Source: Spongiihabitans sp965206355
GTDB lineage: Bacteria; Pseudomonadota; Gammaproteobacteria; Arenicellales; Poriferihabitantaceae
NCBI GenBank assembly: GCA_965206355.1
Contig: OZ242212.1
Span: 1,922,001-1,986,000, forward strand
Direction: 5' to 3'
Length of the DNA: 64,000 nucleotides
Shown one piece after another: positions 28,224-35,584 of this stretch. The notes beneath the pieces are model-generated. The model was not told the DNA's origin, made no database searches, and saw nothing but the letters and a program-made list of their open reading frames with translations. Each line of letters starts with the position of its first letter. The stretch's first letter is position 1. Position numbers and translations under genes: made by a program.

Positions 28224-28365
28224 TCAGAGTTCATATTCACTTCCAATTTCACCAAGATACTTACCATTATTTGCGATGACACCAGCACCAGCTACAGCAG
28301 TGCAAATGTCATTTGCAGAAACATATCTGGATGTCAGAAATATTATCATTGCGACAATTTTTCAT
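28224..28365 (-). pseudogene. Frameshifted copy of the small secreted peptide gene
   Basis: Copy of the 47-codon gene at 30174-30317. Relative to that copy, 2 nt are missing near the start, so ATG at 28365 leads to an early stop. A second ATG (28349) restores the frame and would give 41 residues (MIIFLTSRYVSANDICTAVA and on) with a shortened signal sequence. The mature part is unchanged. It is followed by attC 1. Either a pseudogene or a leader-shortened variant. Confidence 0.6.
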
Positions 28366-28373
28366 CTTGTGCT

Positions 28374-28430
28374 CATAACGCTTGAATTCAGCCGACGGCG
28401 TAGCCGGTCGGCTGGAATGATTTGTTAGAG
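28374..28430 (-). repeat. attC-like site 2
   Basis: Arms TTGAATTCAGCCGAC and GTCGGCTGGAATGATT between ATAACG and TTGTTAGAG. Nearly identical to site 13. On the minus strand it closely resembles attC sites of classical resistance cassettes. Confidence 0.88.
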
Positions 28431-28497
28431 TTACAGTGTTTATGTTACCACAAAATAAATCCGTGGCGCTGAGCACGCTACCGCCATTAGGCTGTTA

Positions 28498-28629
28498 ATG
28501 ATGTATGAACGAATTTTTTTGCTCACAAGTCGCCTTTTTTGTTGCTGTGTTTCTTTGAGAACTTCTGAATCCCTCAGTGAATTTGTTGAGTTTGTTTTTT
28601 GTATTTTATTTCCGTTTCCTGAGGACTAA
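28498..28629 (+). CDS. Small ORF (43 aa) in a duplicated cassette, coding doubtful
   Basis: MMYERIFLLTSRLFCCCVSL is the start of a 43-codon frame on the strand opposite to the array. The second copy of this cassette (42246-42377) keeps the same frame without stops but with several amino acid changes in the last third. The minus-strand frames are broken in one or both copies. The cassette (28431-28654) may be non-coding. No good ribosome binding site is seen. Confidence 0.3.
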   Translation: MMYERIFLLTSRLFCCCVSLRTSESLSEFVEFVFCILFPFPED

Positions 28630-28654
28630 ACATTAATTGATATTTCTTTAATGG

Positions 28655-28711
28655 CTCTAACGCTAGAATTCAGCCGCCGCGTTAGCGGTCGGCTGGAATG
28701 ATTTGTTAGAA
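28655..28711 (-). repeat. attC-like site 3
   Basis: CTCTAACG and TTGTTAGAA boxes around GAATTCAGCCGCCGC and its partner GGTCGGCTGGAAT. Same family as sites 2, 5 and 13. Confidence 0.88.
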
Positions 28712-28712
28712 C

Positions 28713-29056
28713 TCAATCGGCTGGCTGATAATTTATTTCTGACCATAATTCGTTAATTTCATCAGCTTGTTGTTGAGCATTAAAATGTTCCCAAATAATT
28801 CCGTTTACATCAGTATCTTGGCTAAATTATTCAGCGGAATCATCTTCCCAACCTAAATCTCGAAGGTCTCCAGGGGTACAAGAAGAATCTTGGCGAATCG
28901 ATACATTCAGCGAGTCCGTTCTCCATAATGCGTATTCGTTCGAAATAAATAGACACGGTTCGACACCTAGGCGAATAGTGTGATCGTTTATTGTCTCGTT
29001 TATCTCATTTGTAGAAATTGCAATATGTATAGTTTCTTCATCATTATTCTTATGAG
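28713..29056 (-). pseudogene. Degenerate cassette gene, unknown protein
   Basis: A minus-strand frame runs from attC 4 to TGA at 28713-28715 and reads like a real protein (NDHTIRLGVEPCLFISNEYA, then TPGDLRDLGWEDDSAE), then an in-frame TAA at 28827-28829, then 37 more codons (TDVNGIIWEHFNAQQQADEI). No ATG start is found. It is not a family I recognise. One nonsense mutation and a lost start make it a likely pseudogene. Confidence 0.5.
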
Positions 29057-29128
29057 TTCTAACACCGCGCTCACTGGTAAATTAGGAGCGCAGCGAGTAA
29101 TTTATCCGAGTGCAGCGCCTTGTTATAA
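29057..29128 (-). repeat. attC-like site 4
   Basis: Long well-paired arms CGCTCACTGGTAAATTA and TAATTTATCCGAGTGCAGCG between CTAACAC and TTGTTATAA. It lies 10 bp beyond the stop of the Cys/Gly repeat protein. Confidence 0.88.
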
Positions 29129-29138
29129 CTGGCAACAC

Positions 29139-29864
29139 CTATGGCTTGTAGTTATAAAATATTTCAACACCACACGCTTCGATTGAGATTGCTAACATTT
29201 TTGAAAAGGATGCATTAGTGCAATTAGACATTCCTGCCGCTTTGCACAATGCTTCCGCTAACGAAGGATTATTACAGTTGACACCTGCACCTTTGCAAAT
29301 ACCTTCTTCTAGGCTACTCACAGAATAGCAACTCGAGCCGCCGCCAGCTTTACAGATACCCTCACCCATTTTTTTGACGGAGTAACAACCTGAACCACCT
29401 CCTGCCTTGCATATTCCCTCGCCAGTGCTGCTAACAGAGTAGCAACCTGAGCCGCCGCCAGCTTTGCATATACCCTCGCCAATGTTGCTTACGGAGTAAC
29501 AGCCTGAACCACCACCAGCCTTGCAGATGCCTTCTCCAGTGTTGCTAACGGAGTAGCAACCGGAGCCACCGCCAGCTTTGCATATACCCTCACCGACATT
29601 GCTTACGGAGTAACAGCCTGAGCCACCACCAGCTTTACATATGCCCTCACCGACATTGCTTACGGAGTAACAGCCTGAGCCACCACCAGCCTTGCAGATA
29701 AACTCTCCGAAGCCATATTTCTTATCAGTAGCGGCAATATCCTCGATAAGCCCCATGAATGTGTAGCTCGCAACTTTACAGAACCTATCTTTATCTGCCG
29801 CCTGTGCGCTTATAGATAGAAACGATAAAAAGCCAATCAAGGCCACAGTTGTTAAAGACCTCAT
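29139..29864 (-). CDS. Secreted Cys/Gly tandem-repeat protein (cassette gene, novel)
   Basis: 241 aa. Residues 1-22 are a signal peptide (SLTTVALIGFLSFLSISAQAA). A 30-residue spacer is followed by seven near-identical 19-residue repeats, ICKAGGGSGCYSVSNVGEG and variants, then two diverged ones (ICKGAGVNCNNPSLAEA, LCKAAGMSNCTNASF). Each repeat has two Cys eight residues apart, so about 18 Cys in all, suitable for a disulfide ladder or metal binding. A GGAG site precedes the ATG, which lies 14 bp inside the cassette boundary of attC 5, and attC 4 follows the stop. I do not recognise the family. An exported structural, bacteriocin-like or surface role is only a guess. Confidence 0.88.
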   Translation of the reverse strand: MRSLTTVALIGFLSFLSISAQAADKDRFCKVASYTFMGLIEDIAATDKKYGFGEFICKAGGGSGCYSVSNVGEGICKAGGGSGCYSVSNVGEGICKAGGGSGCYSVSNTGEGICKAGGGSGCYSVSNIGEGICKAGGGSGCYSVSSTGEGICKAGGGSGCYSVKKMGEGICKAGGGSSCYSVSSLEEGICKGAGVNCNNPSLAEALCKAAGMSNCTNASFSKMLAISIEACGVEIFYNYKP

Positions 29865-29877
29865 GGTATCTCCAAAG

Positions 29878-29935
29878 TTATAACGCTTGAATTCAGCCGC
29901 CGCGTTAGCGGTCGGCTGGAATTACTTGTTATGAG
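29878..29935 (-). repeat. attC-like site 5
   Basis: TTATAACG and TTGTTATGA boxes around GAATTCAGCCGCC and GGTCGGCTGGAATTA. Its GTTATAA boundary lies directly before the ribosome binding site of the Cys/Gly repeat gene. Confidence 0.88.
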
Positions 29936-30173
29936 TCTTTTTAGTAAAATGTGCATGATTTCAAAAAATATGGATTTACTGGTGCTTATAAGAATTTATT
30001 AACTGTAAGATGCGCAATTGCCCTACCATTTTTCACCAATGCAGGTGGGGTTGATGTATAAGCGTTGAATGGTGAATTGGATGAGTATTCTCCTCCATAC
30101 GGACCGTATTCATTCCAAATGCTGTCGGAAACTATATTCACTCCCATATGTGCCATATTCATTAAATATCGAT

Positions 30174-30317
30174 TCAGAGTTCATATTCACTTCCAATTTC
30201 ACCAAGATACTTACCATTATTTGCGATGACACCAGCACCAGCTACAGCAGTGCAAATGTCATTTGCAGAAACATAGCTGGATGTCAAAAATACTATAATT
30301 GCGACAATATAATTCAT
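30174..30317 (-). CDS. Small secreted peptide (47 aa), cassette gene
   Basis: A signal sequence (NYIVAIIVFLTSSYVSA) is followed by 29 residues, NDICTAVAGAGVIANNGKYL then GEIGSEYEL, with one Cys. The start codon lies 14 nt after the attC 6 boundary GTTATGAG, exactly as in the frameshifted copy at 28224. About 240 bp without a gene separate its stop from attC 5. Duplication of the cassette and conservation of the mature part suggest it is a real exported peptide. Function unknown. Confidence 0.6.
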   Translation of the reverse strand: MNYIVAIIVFLTSSYVSANDICTAVAGAGVIANNGKYLGEIGSEYEL

Positions 30318-30325
30318 CTTGTACT

Positions 30326-30410
30326 CATAACGTCGCAAATCACCGGCAGCAAAAAGCAGAGCGAGGAACGAGCGGCGCTTTTTGCTGCCGGTGATTTGCC
30401 TTGTTGTGTG
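30326..30410 (-). repeat. attC-like site 6
   Basis: Arms GCAAATCACCGGCAGCAAAA and TTTTGCTGCCGGTGATTTGC (20 bp, perfectly complementary) around a GAGCGAGGAACGAGCG centre, between CATAACG and TTGTTGTG. Confidence 0.88.
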
Positions 30411-30421
30411 TTGATATATTC

Positions 30422-30826
30422 TTACCTGCAAACACTAGGGCAATTTTCTCCTGTGCCACCTGGACCTGAATAACACGGCCCACCTGGACCTGAATAACAA
30501 GGACCTCCAGGGCCATCATAAGCAGGCCCACCTGGACCATCGTATGCATCCCCACCAGGGCCAGAATATCTGGGTCCTCCTGGACCGTCATAGGCTGGAC
30601 CACCTGGACCTGAGTATTCTGGTCCTCCAGGACCTGAGTAACATGGTCCTCCTGGGCCATCGTATGCAGGGCCACCAGGGCCATCATAGGCTGGGCCTCC
30701 CGGTCCGTCATAGCATGGACCACCTGGACCGGCGTAACCATGACAATTACAAGGGTCTATAGCAAATGCTGGGTTAATCCAGAGTACTACAGACAAGAAA
30801 GCTACAATCTTCATCATGCGTTTCAT
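30422..30826 (-). CDS. Secreted GPGG-repeat protein (cassette gene, novel)
   Basis: 134 aa. Residues 1-22 are a signal peptide (MMKIVAFLSVVLWINPAFA). After DPCNCHG come twelve tandem 8-residue repeats of the form (A/C/E/R)Y(D/S/A)GPGGP, then GENCPSVCR. The repeat is rich in Gly, Pro and Tyr, with scattered Cys. GPGG motifs are known from elastic silk-type proteins, which is a compositional likeness only. The ATG has AGGAG upstream. AttC 6 lies 12 bp past the stop. No site is seen on the 5' side, where the array is broken by an hsdM fragment. No family recognised. Confidence 0.85.
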   Translation of the reverse strand: MKRMMKIVAFLSVVLWINPAFAIDPCNCHGYAGPGGPCYDGPGGPAYDGPGGPAYDGPGGPCYSGPGGPEYSGPGGPAYDGPGGPRYSGPGGDAYDGPGGPAYDGPGGPCYSGPGGPCYSGPGGTGENCPSVCR

Positions 30827-30924
30827 TATTTATCTCCTTTCAGACACATAACTTGATATTAACAGGAATAGACTTTCCCTATATCATATACATAGACAGG
30901 TTATAATTCCTCGTATTTTGATAA

Positions 30925-31377
30925 TCAAGCTGAATCAGGGAATAATTTTACCGTATGCCCTCTTACATTAACTGCCAGTAGTTGAGTAATCGCACGCGGG
31001 GTGTAAAACTCTCCCAATGTGCCTGCGCTTTGCAGTTCGCTTAAAAAGGTTTCGTATATTTGCCCAAAAATCTGCTTGTCTTTGCTGTTGTTAAAGTCAA
31101 TTTCATTGAGTTTATTGATGACCTGGCGCAGGTGGATACCTGATTTCATATAATTGTAGTTATTGGCAAACACTTCACGCACCAACAAGGCACGCCTGCC
31201 CGCCGTTGAGGCGGGTTGGTACGCCCCCAGGTTGATATTTTCCAGGGTGGGGAACAGGATTTGATCGACAAATTCCAGCAATTTATCGCCGGTCATCCCC
31301 TCGTCATCTGCCGCCCATGCATTCCAGTGCAATGCTTCGGGAACGGGGGAGATATAATCATCCTGAAGTAGCTCCAA
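30925..31377 (-). pseudogene. hsdM: Fragment of a second type I methylase gene
   Basis: About 130 codons that match the intact hsdM over its residues of about 50-180 with very few changes (ELLQDDYISPVPEALHW through TPRAITQLLA), then fall off into unrelated codons. The methylase motifs that should follow (DPACGTGG, NPPFGG) are missing. Its upstream side joins an IS256 fragment. It is a duplicate broken by rearrangement. Confidence 0.9.
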
Positions 31378-31387
31378 TTCTTGGTCT

Positions 31388-31523
31388 GAGACGCTTCGGC
31401 AGGTAGTTCAGTACATTCATGGCCTTGTGTATCCAGTAGCGCTGTTGACGCGTTTCCGGGAACACTATCTTCCAAAACAGCCCAGAAACCCATGGCACCA
31501 TCACTAGTCGCCAGTTTCGGCAC
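31388..31523 (-). pseudogene. IS256-family transposase fragment, frameshifted
   Basis: Reads SDGAMGFWAVLEDSVP, then after a one-base shift ETRQQRYWIHKAMNVLNYLP. These match the conserved centre of Mutator/IS256 transposases (DGAxGFW, QRCWVHKxxNVLN). Only about 45 codons remain. It sits at the junction of the hsdM fragment and the GC-rich agmatinase segment, so it may have mediated the rearrangement. Confidence 0.75.
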
Positions 31524-31617
31524 ATTCAGCCCGCGCGACTTGAGGATTCAATATCACCTCGCACCGCCGCTCTGACCGACCGGGAAGACAGGATCGCGGA
31601 CAACGGATTGCCGGGGA

Positions 31618-32628
31618 TTATTGGCGCGGGCGGTGGTTCCGGTTTTTGCCCCGGCAGGCGAACAGGTTGACCATCTCAAAGGCGATGGTGGCCGCCGCCA
31701 GCGAGGTGATTTCCGCGTGGTCGTAGGCCGGCGCCACTTCGACGATGTCGGCGGCGATGAGGTTCAGGCCCTGTAGCCCGCGCAGTATGTTGAGCAGTTC
31801 GCGGCTGGTGAGGCCGGCGATTTCCGGCGTGCCGGTGCCCGGCGCGTGGCTCGGGTCGAGGACGTCAATGTCGATGGAAAGATACAACGGGTGATCGCCG
31901 ACCCGCGTGCGGATGCGCTCCACTACGTGGTCGATGCCACAGGCTTCCAGTTCGTCGCAGTGAATCACCTTGAAGCCCAACTCGCGATCCTGCACCAGGT
32001 CTTCGCGGCTGTACAACGGCCCGCGAATGCCCACGTGCATGGAAGCGTCGTCCCGGAACAGCCCTTCTTCGGCGGCGCGCCGAAACGGTGTGCCGTGGGT
32101 GTAGGGCGCGCCGAAGTAGGTATCCCAGGTGTCGAGGTGAGCGTCGAAATGCACCAGCGCCACCGGCTCCCCGACGTGTTGGTACACCGCCCGCAGGAGC
32201 GGCACCGCGATGGTGTGGTCGCCACCCAGGCTGAGGATGGCCCCGGCCTGGTCGAACAACGCCGTGGCGGCTTGCTCGATTTGCCGGATGGCTTGGTCAA
32301 TGCTGAACGGATTGCAGCCGACGTCGCCGGCGTCGGCGACCTGCAGGGTCTGGTACGGCTCGGCGTCGTAGGCCGGGTGGAAATTGGTGCGCAGGTGGCG
32401 GGATGCCTGACGGATACCCTGGGGGCCGAAGCGCGCGCCGGGGCGATAACTGGTGCCGGAATCAAAGGGGATGCCGAGGATGGCGACATCGCAATACGGC
32501 ACATCCCGCAGCTCCGGCAAGCGGCAAAAGGTCGCCGGGCCGGCGTAGCGGGGCATGCTGGTGCCGCTGACCGGGGCGATGGGGGGCGGGTTTTTTTTCG
32601 GCATTTTTTTCGGCATCTTTTTCGGCAT
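31618..32628 (-). CDS. speB: Agmatinase/ureohydrolase family enzyme
   Basis: 336-aa Mn-dependent ureohydrolase. The metal ligands are visible in GGDHTIAVPL, HFDAHLDTWD and SIDIDVLDPSHAPGTGTPE. The overall pattern is that of agmatinase or guanidinobutyrase, releasing urea from agmatine or a related guanidino compound. The N-terminus is unusual: it begins inside a 12-bp tandem repeat, giving MPKKMPKKMPKKN, so the start is uncertain by several repeat units. It is GC-rich and foreign to the cassette array around it, with no polyamine genes adjacent. Confidence 0.88.
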   Translation of the reverse strand: MPKKMPKKMPKKNPPPIAPVSGTSMPRYAGPATFCRLPELRDVPYCDVAILGIPFDSGTSYRPGARFGPQGIRQASRHLRTNFHPAYDAEPYQTLQVADAGDVGCNPFSIDQAIRQIEQAATALFDQAGAILSLGGDHTIAVPLLRAVYQHVGEPVALVHFDAHLDTWDTYFGAPYTHGTPFRRAAEEGLFRDDASMHVGIRGPLYSREDLVQDRELGFKVIHCDELEACGIDHVVERIRTRVGDHPLYLSIDIDVLDPSHAPGTGTPEIAGLTSRELLNILRGLQGLNLIAADIVEVAPAYDHAEITSLAAATIAFEMVNLFACRGKNRNHRPRQ

Positions 32629-32658
32629 CTTTTTCGGTATCTTTTTCGGTATTTTCGA
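32599..32658 (-). repeat. 12-bp tandem repeat at the agmatinase start
   Basis: Five units of a 12-bp repeat (CGGCATCTTTTT and variants) that encode successive (M/I)PKK tetrapeptides on the minus strand. Unit number changes would keep the frame and move the available start codons. Confidence 0.75.
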
Positions 32659-32676
32659 TATGACGGTACGGCGGGT

Positions 32677-33216
32677 TCAGGTCAGCGCCCCACCGCAGCT
32701 GCTGCCGGCGCCGGCGGTACAGCCGTAGCAGTGCTTGCCAAGGGCGATGGGGGCGCGCTCAATATCCGCCCGGGTGATGTCCCAGAGTTGCCTGGGCGCG
32801 CCGTCGGCCAAGGGCAGGTCCAGCATCTGATTGAAGTCGCAGTCGTACACATAACCCCGCCAGTCCACGCTCAACAGATGCCGGCACATCAGCGGTTCCA
32901 CCGTGGCCGGGTTGAAATGCTCCACCAAGGCTGCTTGTGCGCTATTTTTATCTACACCTAATACACTGATGAATTTGCCATCTTCCCTTTTTAGATTCGC
33001 AAGAATGTTATCTTCATCTGGTGTGCCTGATTGTCCTCGGACTTCCGAGCTGTCTTTTGCTTCCTGGAGGGTTAGGGTATCGATCAAAATCCCTTCGTTT
33101 GGAATAGAACGCGCCAATCCTTTAAGCTCTGCAAGATAGCGATGCGCCTGTGCAAGCTTTTTTAATACTTCGACCGATTCGAAGTTATTGCCGGGCGGAA
33201 AACTGTATAAATCCAT
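32677..33216 (-). pseudogene. Chimeric frame: Fic N-terminal domain joined to ArsS C-terminus
   Basis: The first 60 or so residues (VEVLKKLAQAHRYLAELKGL, NEGILIDTLTLQEAKDSSEV) are the N-terminal region of Fic-family AMPylators, without the HPFxxGNGR catalytic domain. The last 80 (FNPATVEPLMCRHLLSVDWR, YDCDFNQMLDLPL, HCYGCTAGAGSSCGG) are the Cys-rich end of the ArsS-type radical SAM protein of arsenosugar synthesis, without the CxxxCxxC site. Base composition changes from AT-rich to GC-rich near 32,940. It is a fusion of two truncated genes, probably inactive. Confidence 0.78.
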
Positions 33217-33663
33217 GTAGGCATTATACCTATTTCTCGGGATATATATAGAAATTCCATTTATTTATACATAAAAACCGAATATGTATAGAAAATCCAC
33301 TTCTCTTGGCACATTACAATCGTTGATGGAAATACCTAAAAACTTAAACAAAACTTAAAGGACATCCATTCAATAACCTAAAGGGATGTACAGAAACACT
33401 CCATCTTGATGTTGCATGGGATTGAAAAATTAGCAGCTCTGGAGCAACGCCAACACAAGACGAACAAATTAGTCGCGTAATGTCAGAAACGCTGCCTGGT
33501 TAAGACAGTGGCAGGCTTCTGTATGCCTGGAATCCTTTTTTCCAGTCAAAAATCCAGTTTTGAAGCAATTGAAGTAACCATTCGGTAGAAGGTAGAGTGG
33601 TATGGTATCTTTTCCTTCTGATGAATGGGTGTCCCATTTATTTCCTCCTTAAAACGATGTGAC
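33217..33663. other. AT-rich intergenic stretch, no gene seen
   Basis: About 445 bp with no convincing coding frame. It holds two related AT-rich phrases near the Fic start (TATAGAAATTCC and TATAGAAAATCC) that could be promoter or operator parts for the original fic gene. Nothing else was recognised. Confidence 0.4.
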
Positions 33664-33724
33664 CCCTAACGCTCCGCATCAGCGACGCGACTCTTCCGCG
33701 CCTGATTGCACGAGATTGTTATGT
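33664..33724 (-). repeat. attC-like site 7
   Basis: CCCTAACGC and TTGTTATGTG boxes with arms CTCCGCATCAG and CTGATTGCACGAG. It lies 6 bp past the stop of the HNH gene. Confidence 0.82.
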
Positions 33725-33729
33725 GTCAT

Positions 33730-34002
33730 TTATGTTTGATTGTGACGGTTGCGTTTTACAAGGCTATCACCCTTTTCGCGATTAACTTCTGTATTGAGCG
33801 CTTGTAAATTTCTTGTGGCGTCAGATCCACCCCGTGCCGTGGGTTTGATGTGATCCACTTCCCAGCCTTGCGATGTGTTCTTTCCGTAAGAGGAACGCGC
33901 CATCACATTGCCATAAGGGTCTTGGCGATATTGATCCGGATCTTTTCCCCGAATTGGCTTTGCACTATTCCAAGCTTTGTTGATTTGATCTTGAGTTGCC
34001 AT
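33730..34002 (-). CDS. Small HNH endonuclease (cassette gene)
   Basis: 90-aa protein built around one HNH nuclease motif: WEVDHIKPTARGGSDATRNL then QALNTEVNREKGD, giving His-Asn-(His/Asn) metal and catalytic positions. The N-terminus has KAWNSAKPIRGKDPDQYRQD. Such stand-alone HNH proteins occur in phage, restriction and toxin systems. AttC 7 lies immediately downstream, and the half attC at 34127 lies upstream. No immunity gene is next to it. Confidence 0.82.
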   Translation of the reverse strand: MATQDQINKAWNSAKPIRGKDPDQYRQDPYGNVMARSSYGKNTSQGWEVDHIKPTARGGSDATRNLQALNTEVNREKGDSLVKRNRHNQT

Positions 34003-34126
34003 TTTTCACCTATGTATTTGATTGTTAATAATAAAAGACTATTTATACAAGATAAGGGCTATAAATTAGTCCAAACACAATATATGGGGATTGTTGGGAT
34101 TTATTCAATACACCGAAGTTTCATGG

Positions 34127-34185
34127 CATATAACGCATAAGCTCACTGGCGGCAATGGGTCTTGGCGGAATGGCTGCCCAGTGTA
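34127..34185 (-). repeat. Half attC-like site
   Basis: One box (CATATAACGC) and arms CACTGGCGGC / GCTGCCCAGTG are present, but the expected second GTTA box is missing on the hsdS side. The site was probably cut when the restriction operon or its flank was rearranged. Confidence 0.55.
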
Positions 34186-34228
34186 GCGTCTGGTTCTATT
34201 TGCATTTATTGATGCGCTGATGGCCTGG

Positions 34229-35584
34229 CTACACATTGGTTGCCGCCTTTGCCGGGGGATTGCTGTTTTGGGTAAATGCTTCTTTTAACACCGTCTGCAT
34301 TAGTTGTTCGGCGTGGGTTTGGTTGCTGGTGATTTGGGTTTCCAGTTGGTCGCAGAGGGCGAGTAGTTTTTCGACTTTAGTGACGATGGCTTTTTGTTCG
34401 GAGAGTGGGGGAAGTAGAATTACATAATTTTCAAAAAATTCTTTTTGAATTCGCTGTTGACCAACAGTGCCTTTATATGTTTTCACTCCCTTTTCAATAA
34501 AGTCATTCGTTTTTATGGTGTTTAAAATAAACTCAGGTGCTAACGTATCACTATAATTTCGTAAAACAAATAGTTCAGTTGTTCCAGCTCCAAGTTTATT
34601 TTTAAGATTTCGCACAACACAAGATTTTCTATTTTGGAAGCATGGTGTTATTTTTGCAAAAACAATATCATTTTCAGCAAAATGTGTAAAACTGCTTTTT
34701 ACATCTAACCACTTTTTTATTTCACTTCTGTGCTTGTTTCTAAAACCGTCTTCAATTAGTTTCATAGGTACAAATGAAACAGGCAAATCATCATAGGCTT
34801 TGTTTCTTGGATTTATTTGCACTATCTCTCCCAACCGACACCACGCCCACCCCTCCGGCAAGTCAAACGGTCTTTCTTTTTTGCTAATCGGTGGCAGCGG
34901 TTTTTGGTTTTTGATTTTTTTGTCTTTAATCAGTTGGGCTTTTTCAGCGCAAATGCGTGCCAGTAGTTCGCTGGCGGGTTCGGCATCAGGGTTTTGTTTG
35001 CGCCAATCGGTGGTGAGTTTGCCTTCTATGGCTTCTTGCAATATTTGTTGACGGAGTTTTTTGAGCAGGGTTTGTTGGTGGGTGAGTTCTTGTTTAAGTT
35101 CGCTGTCTTCTGTTTCGATACTTTTAAAATTCTCTACAATATCCCTTTGCTCCTGAATACATGGCAATAAAATTTCAAGTGGTAGTATATGCTTGGATTT
35201 TATTTCTGTTTTTATGCCGCCTTTGACCTGCTCCTGTAGTAGCTTGGTAAATTCAGCGCTTTTTAGAAAACGCTTGAAATATTCAACTTCTATCTTAGCT
35301 TCATCGAAAGTATATGATGAATAATGAATCGTTGCTGTTACATCCTTACTACCACGATAAATACCCATAGCGCCTTTCGCTACATTAATTCCAGAAATAA
35401 CCAAATCGCCACTTTTTATCAAAATCATATTGGTTTTGCTTGATTTTTGCACGATGTGAAAATTTCCAGAAAAGTCAATTTTATCTATGCGTTTTAGCTC
35501 AATAATTGCCTCATCATCAGGCTTATAATTTCCTTTGCGCTCAAAGAGAAATTCCCCTATTTTAGTTTTTCGCCACTTTTCCAT
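34229..35584 (-). CDS. hsdS: Type I restriction system specificity subunit
   Basis: 451 aa with two target-recognition domains (about 1-130 and 240-400). They are separated and followed by the coiled central and C-terminal repeats (LLKKLRQQILQEAIEGKLTT, then LPPLSEQKAIVTKVEKLLAL). It sets the bipartite DNA target of the methylase-nuclease complex. Its ATG overlaps the hsdM stop by one base (TAATG), so translation is coupled. It appears intact and functional. Confidence 0.95.
   Translation of the reverse strand: MEKWRKTKIGEFLFERKGNYKPDDEAIIELKRIDKIDFSGNFHIVQKSSKTNMILIKSGDLVISGINVAKGAMGIYRGSKDVTATIHYSSYTFDEAKIEVEYFKRFLKSAEFTKLLQEQVKGGIKTEIKSKHILPLEILLPCIQEQRDIVENFKSIETEDSELKQELTHQQTLLKKLRQQILQEAIEGKLTTDWRKQNPDAEPASELLARICAEKAQLIKDKKIKNQKPLPPISKKERPFDLPEGWAWCRLGEIVQINPRNKAYDDLPVSFVPMKLIEDGFRNKHRSEIKKWLDVKSSFTHFAENDIVFAKITPCFQNRKSCVVRNLKNKLGAGTTELFVLRNYSDTLAPEFILNTIKTNDFIEKGVKTYKGTVGQQRIQKEFFENYVILLPPLSEQKAIVTKVEKLLALCDQLETQITSNQTHAEQLMQTVLKEAFTQNSNPPAKAATNV

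Noticed and set aside
31846..32961. 371-codon plus-strand frame
   Set aside because: Antisense to the agmatinase and the ArsS fragment, without recognisable protein features.
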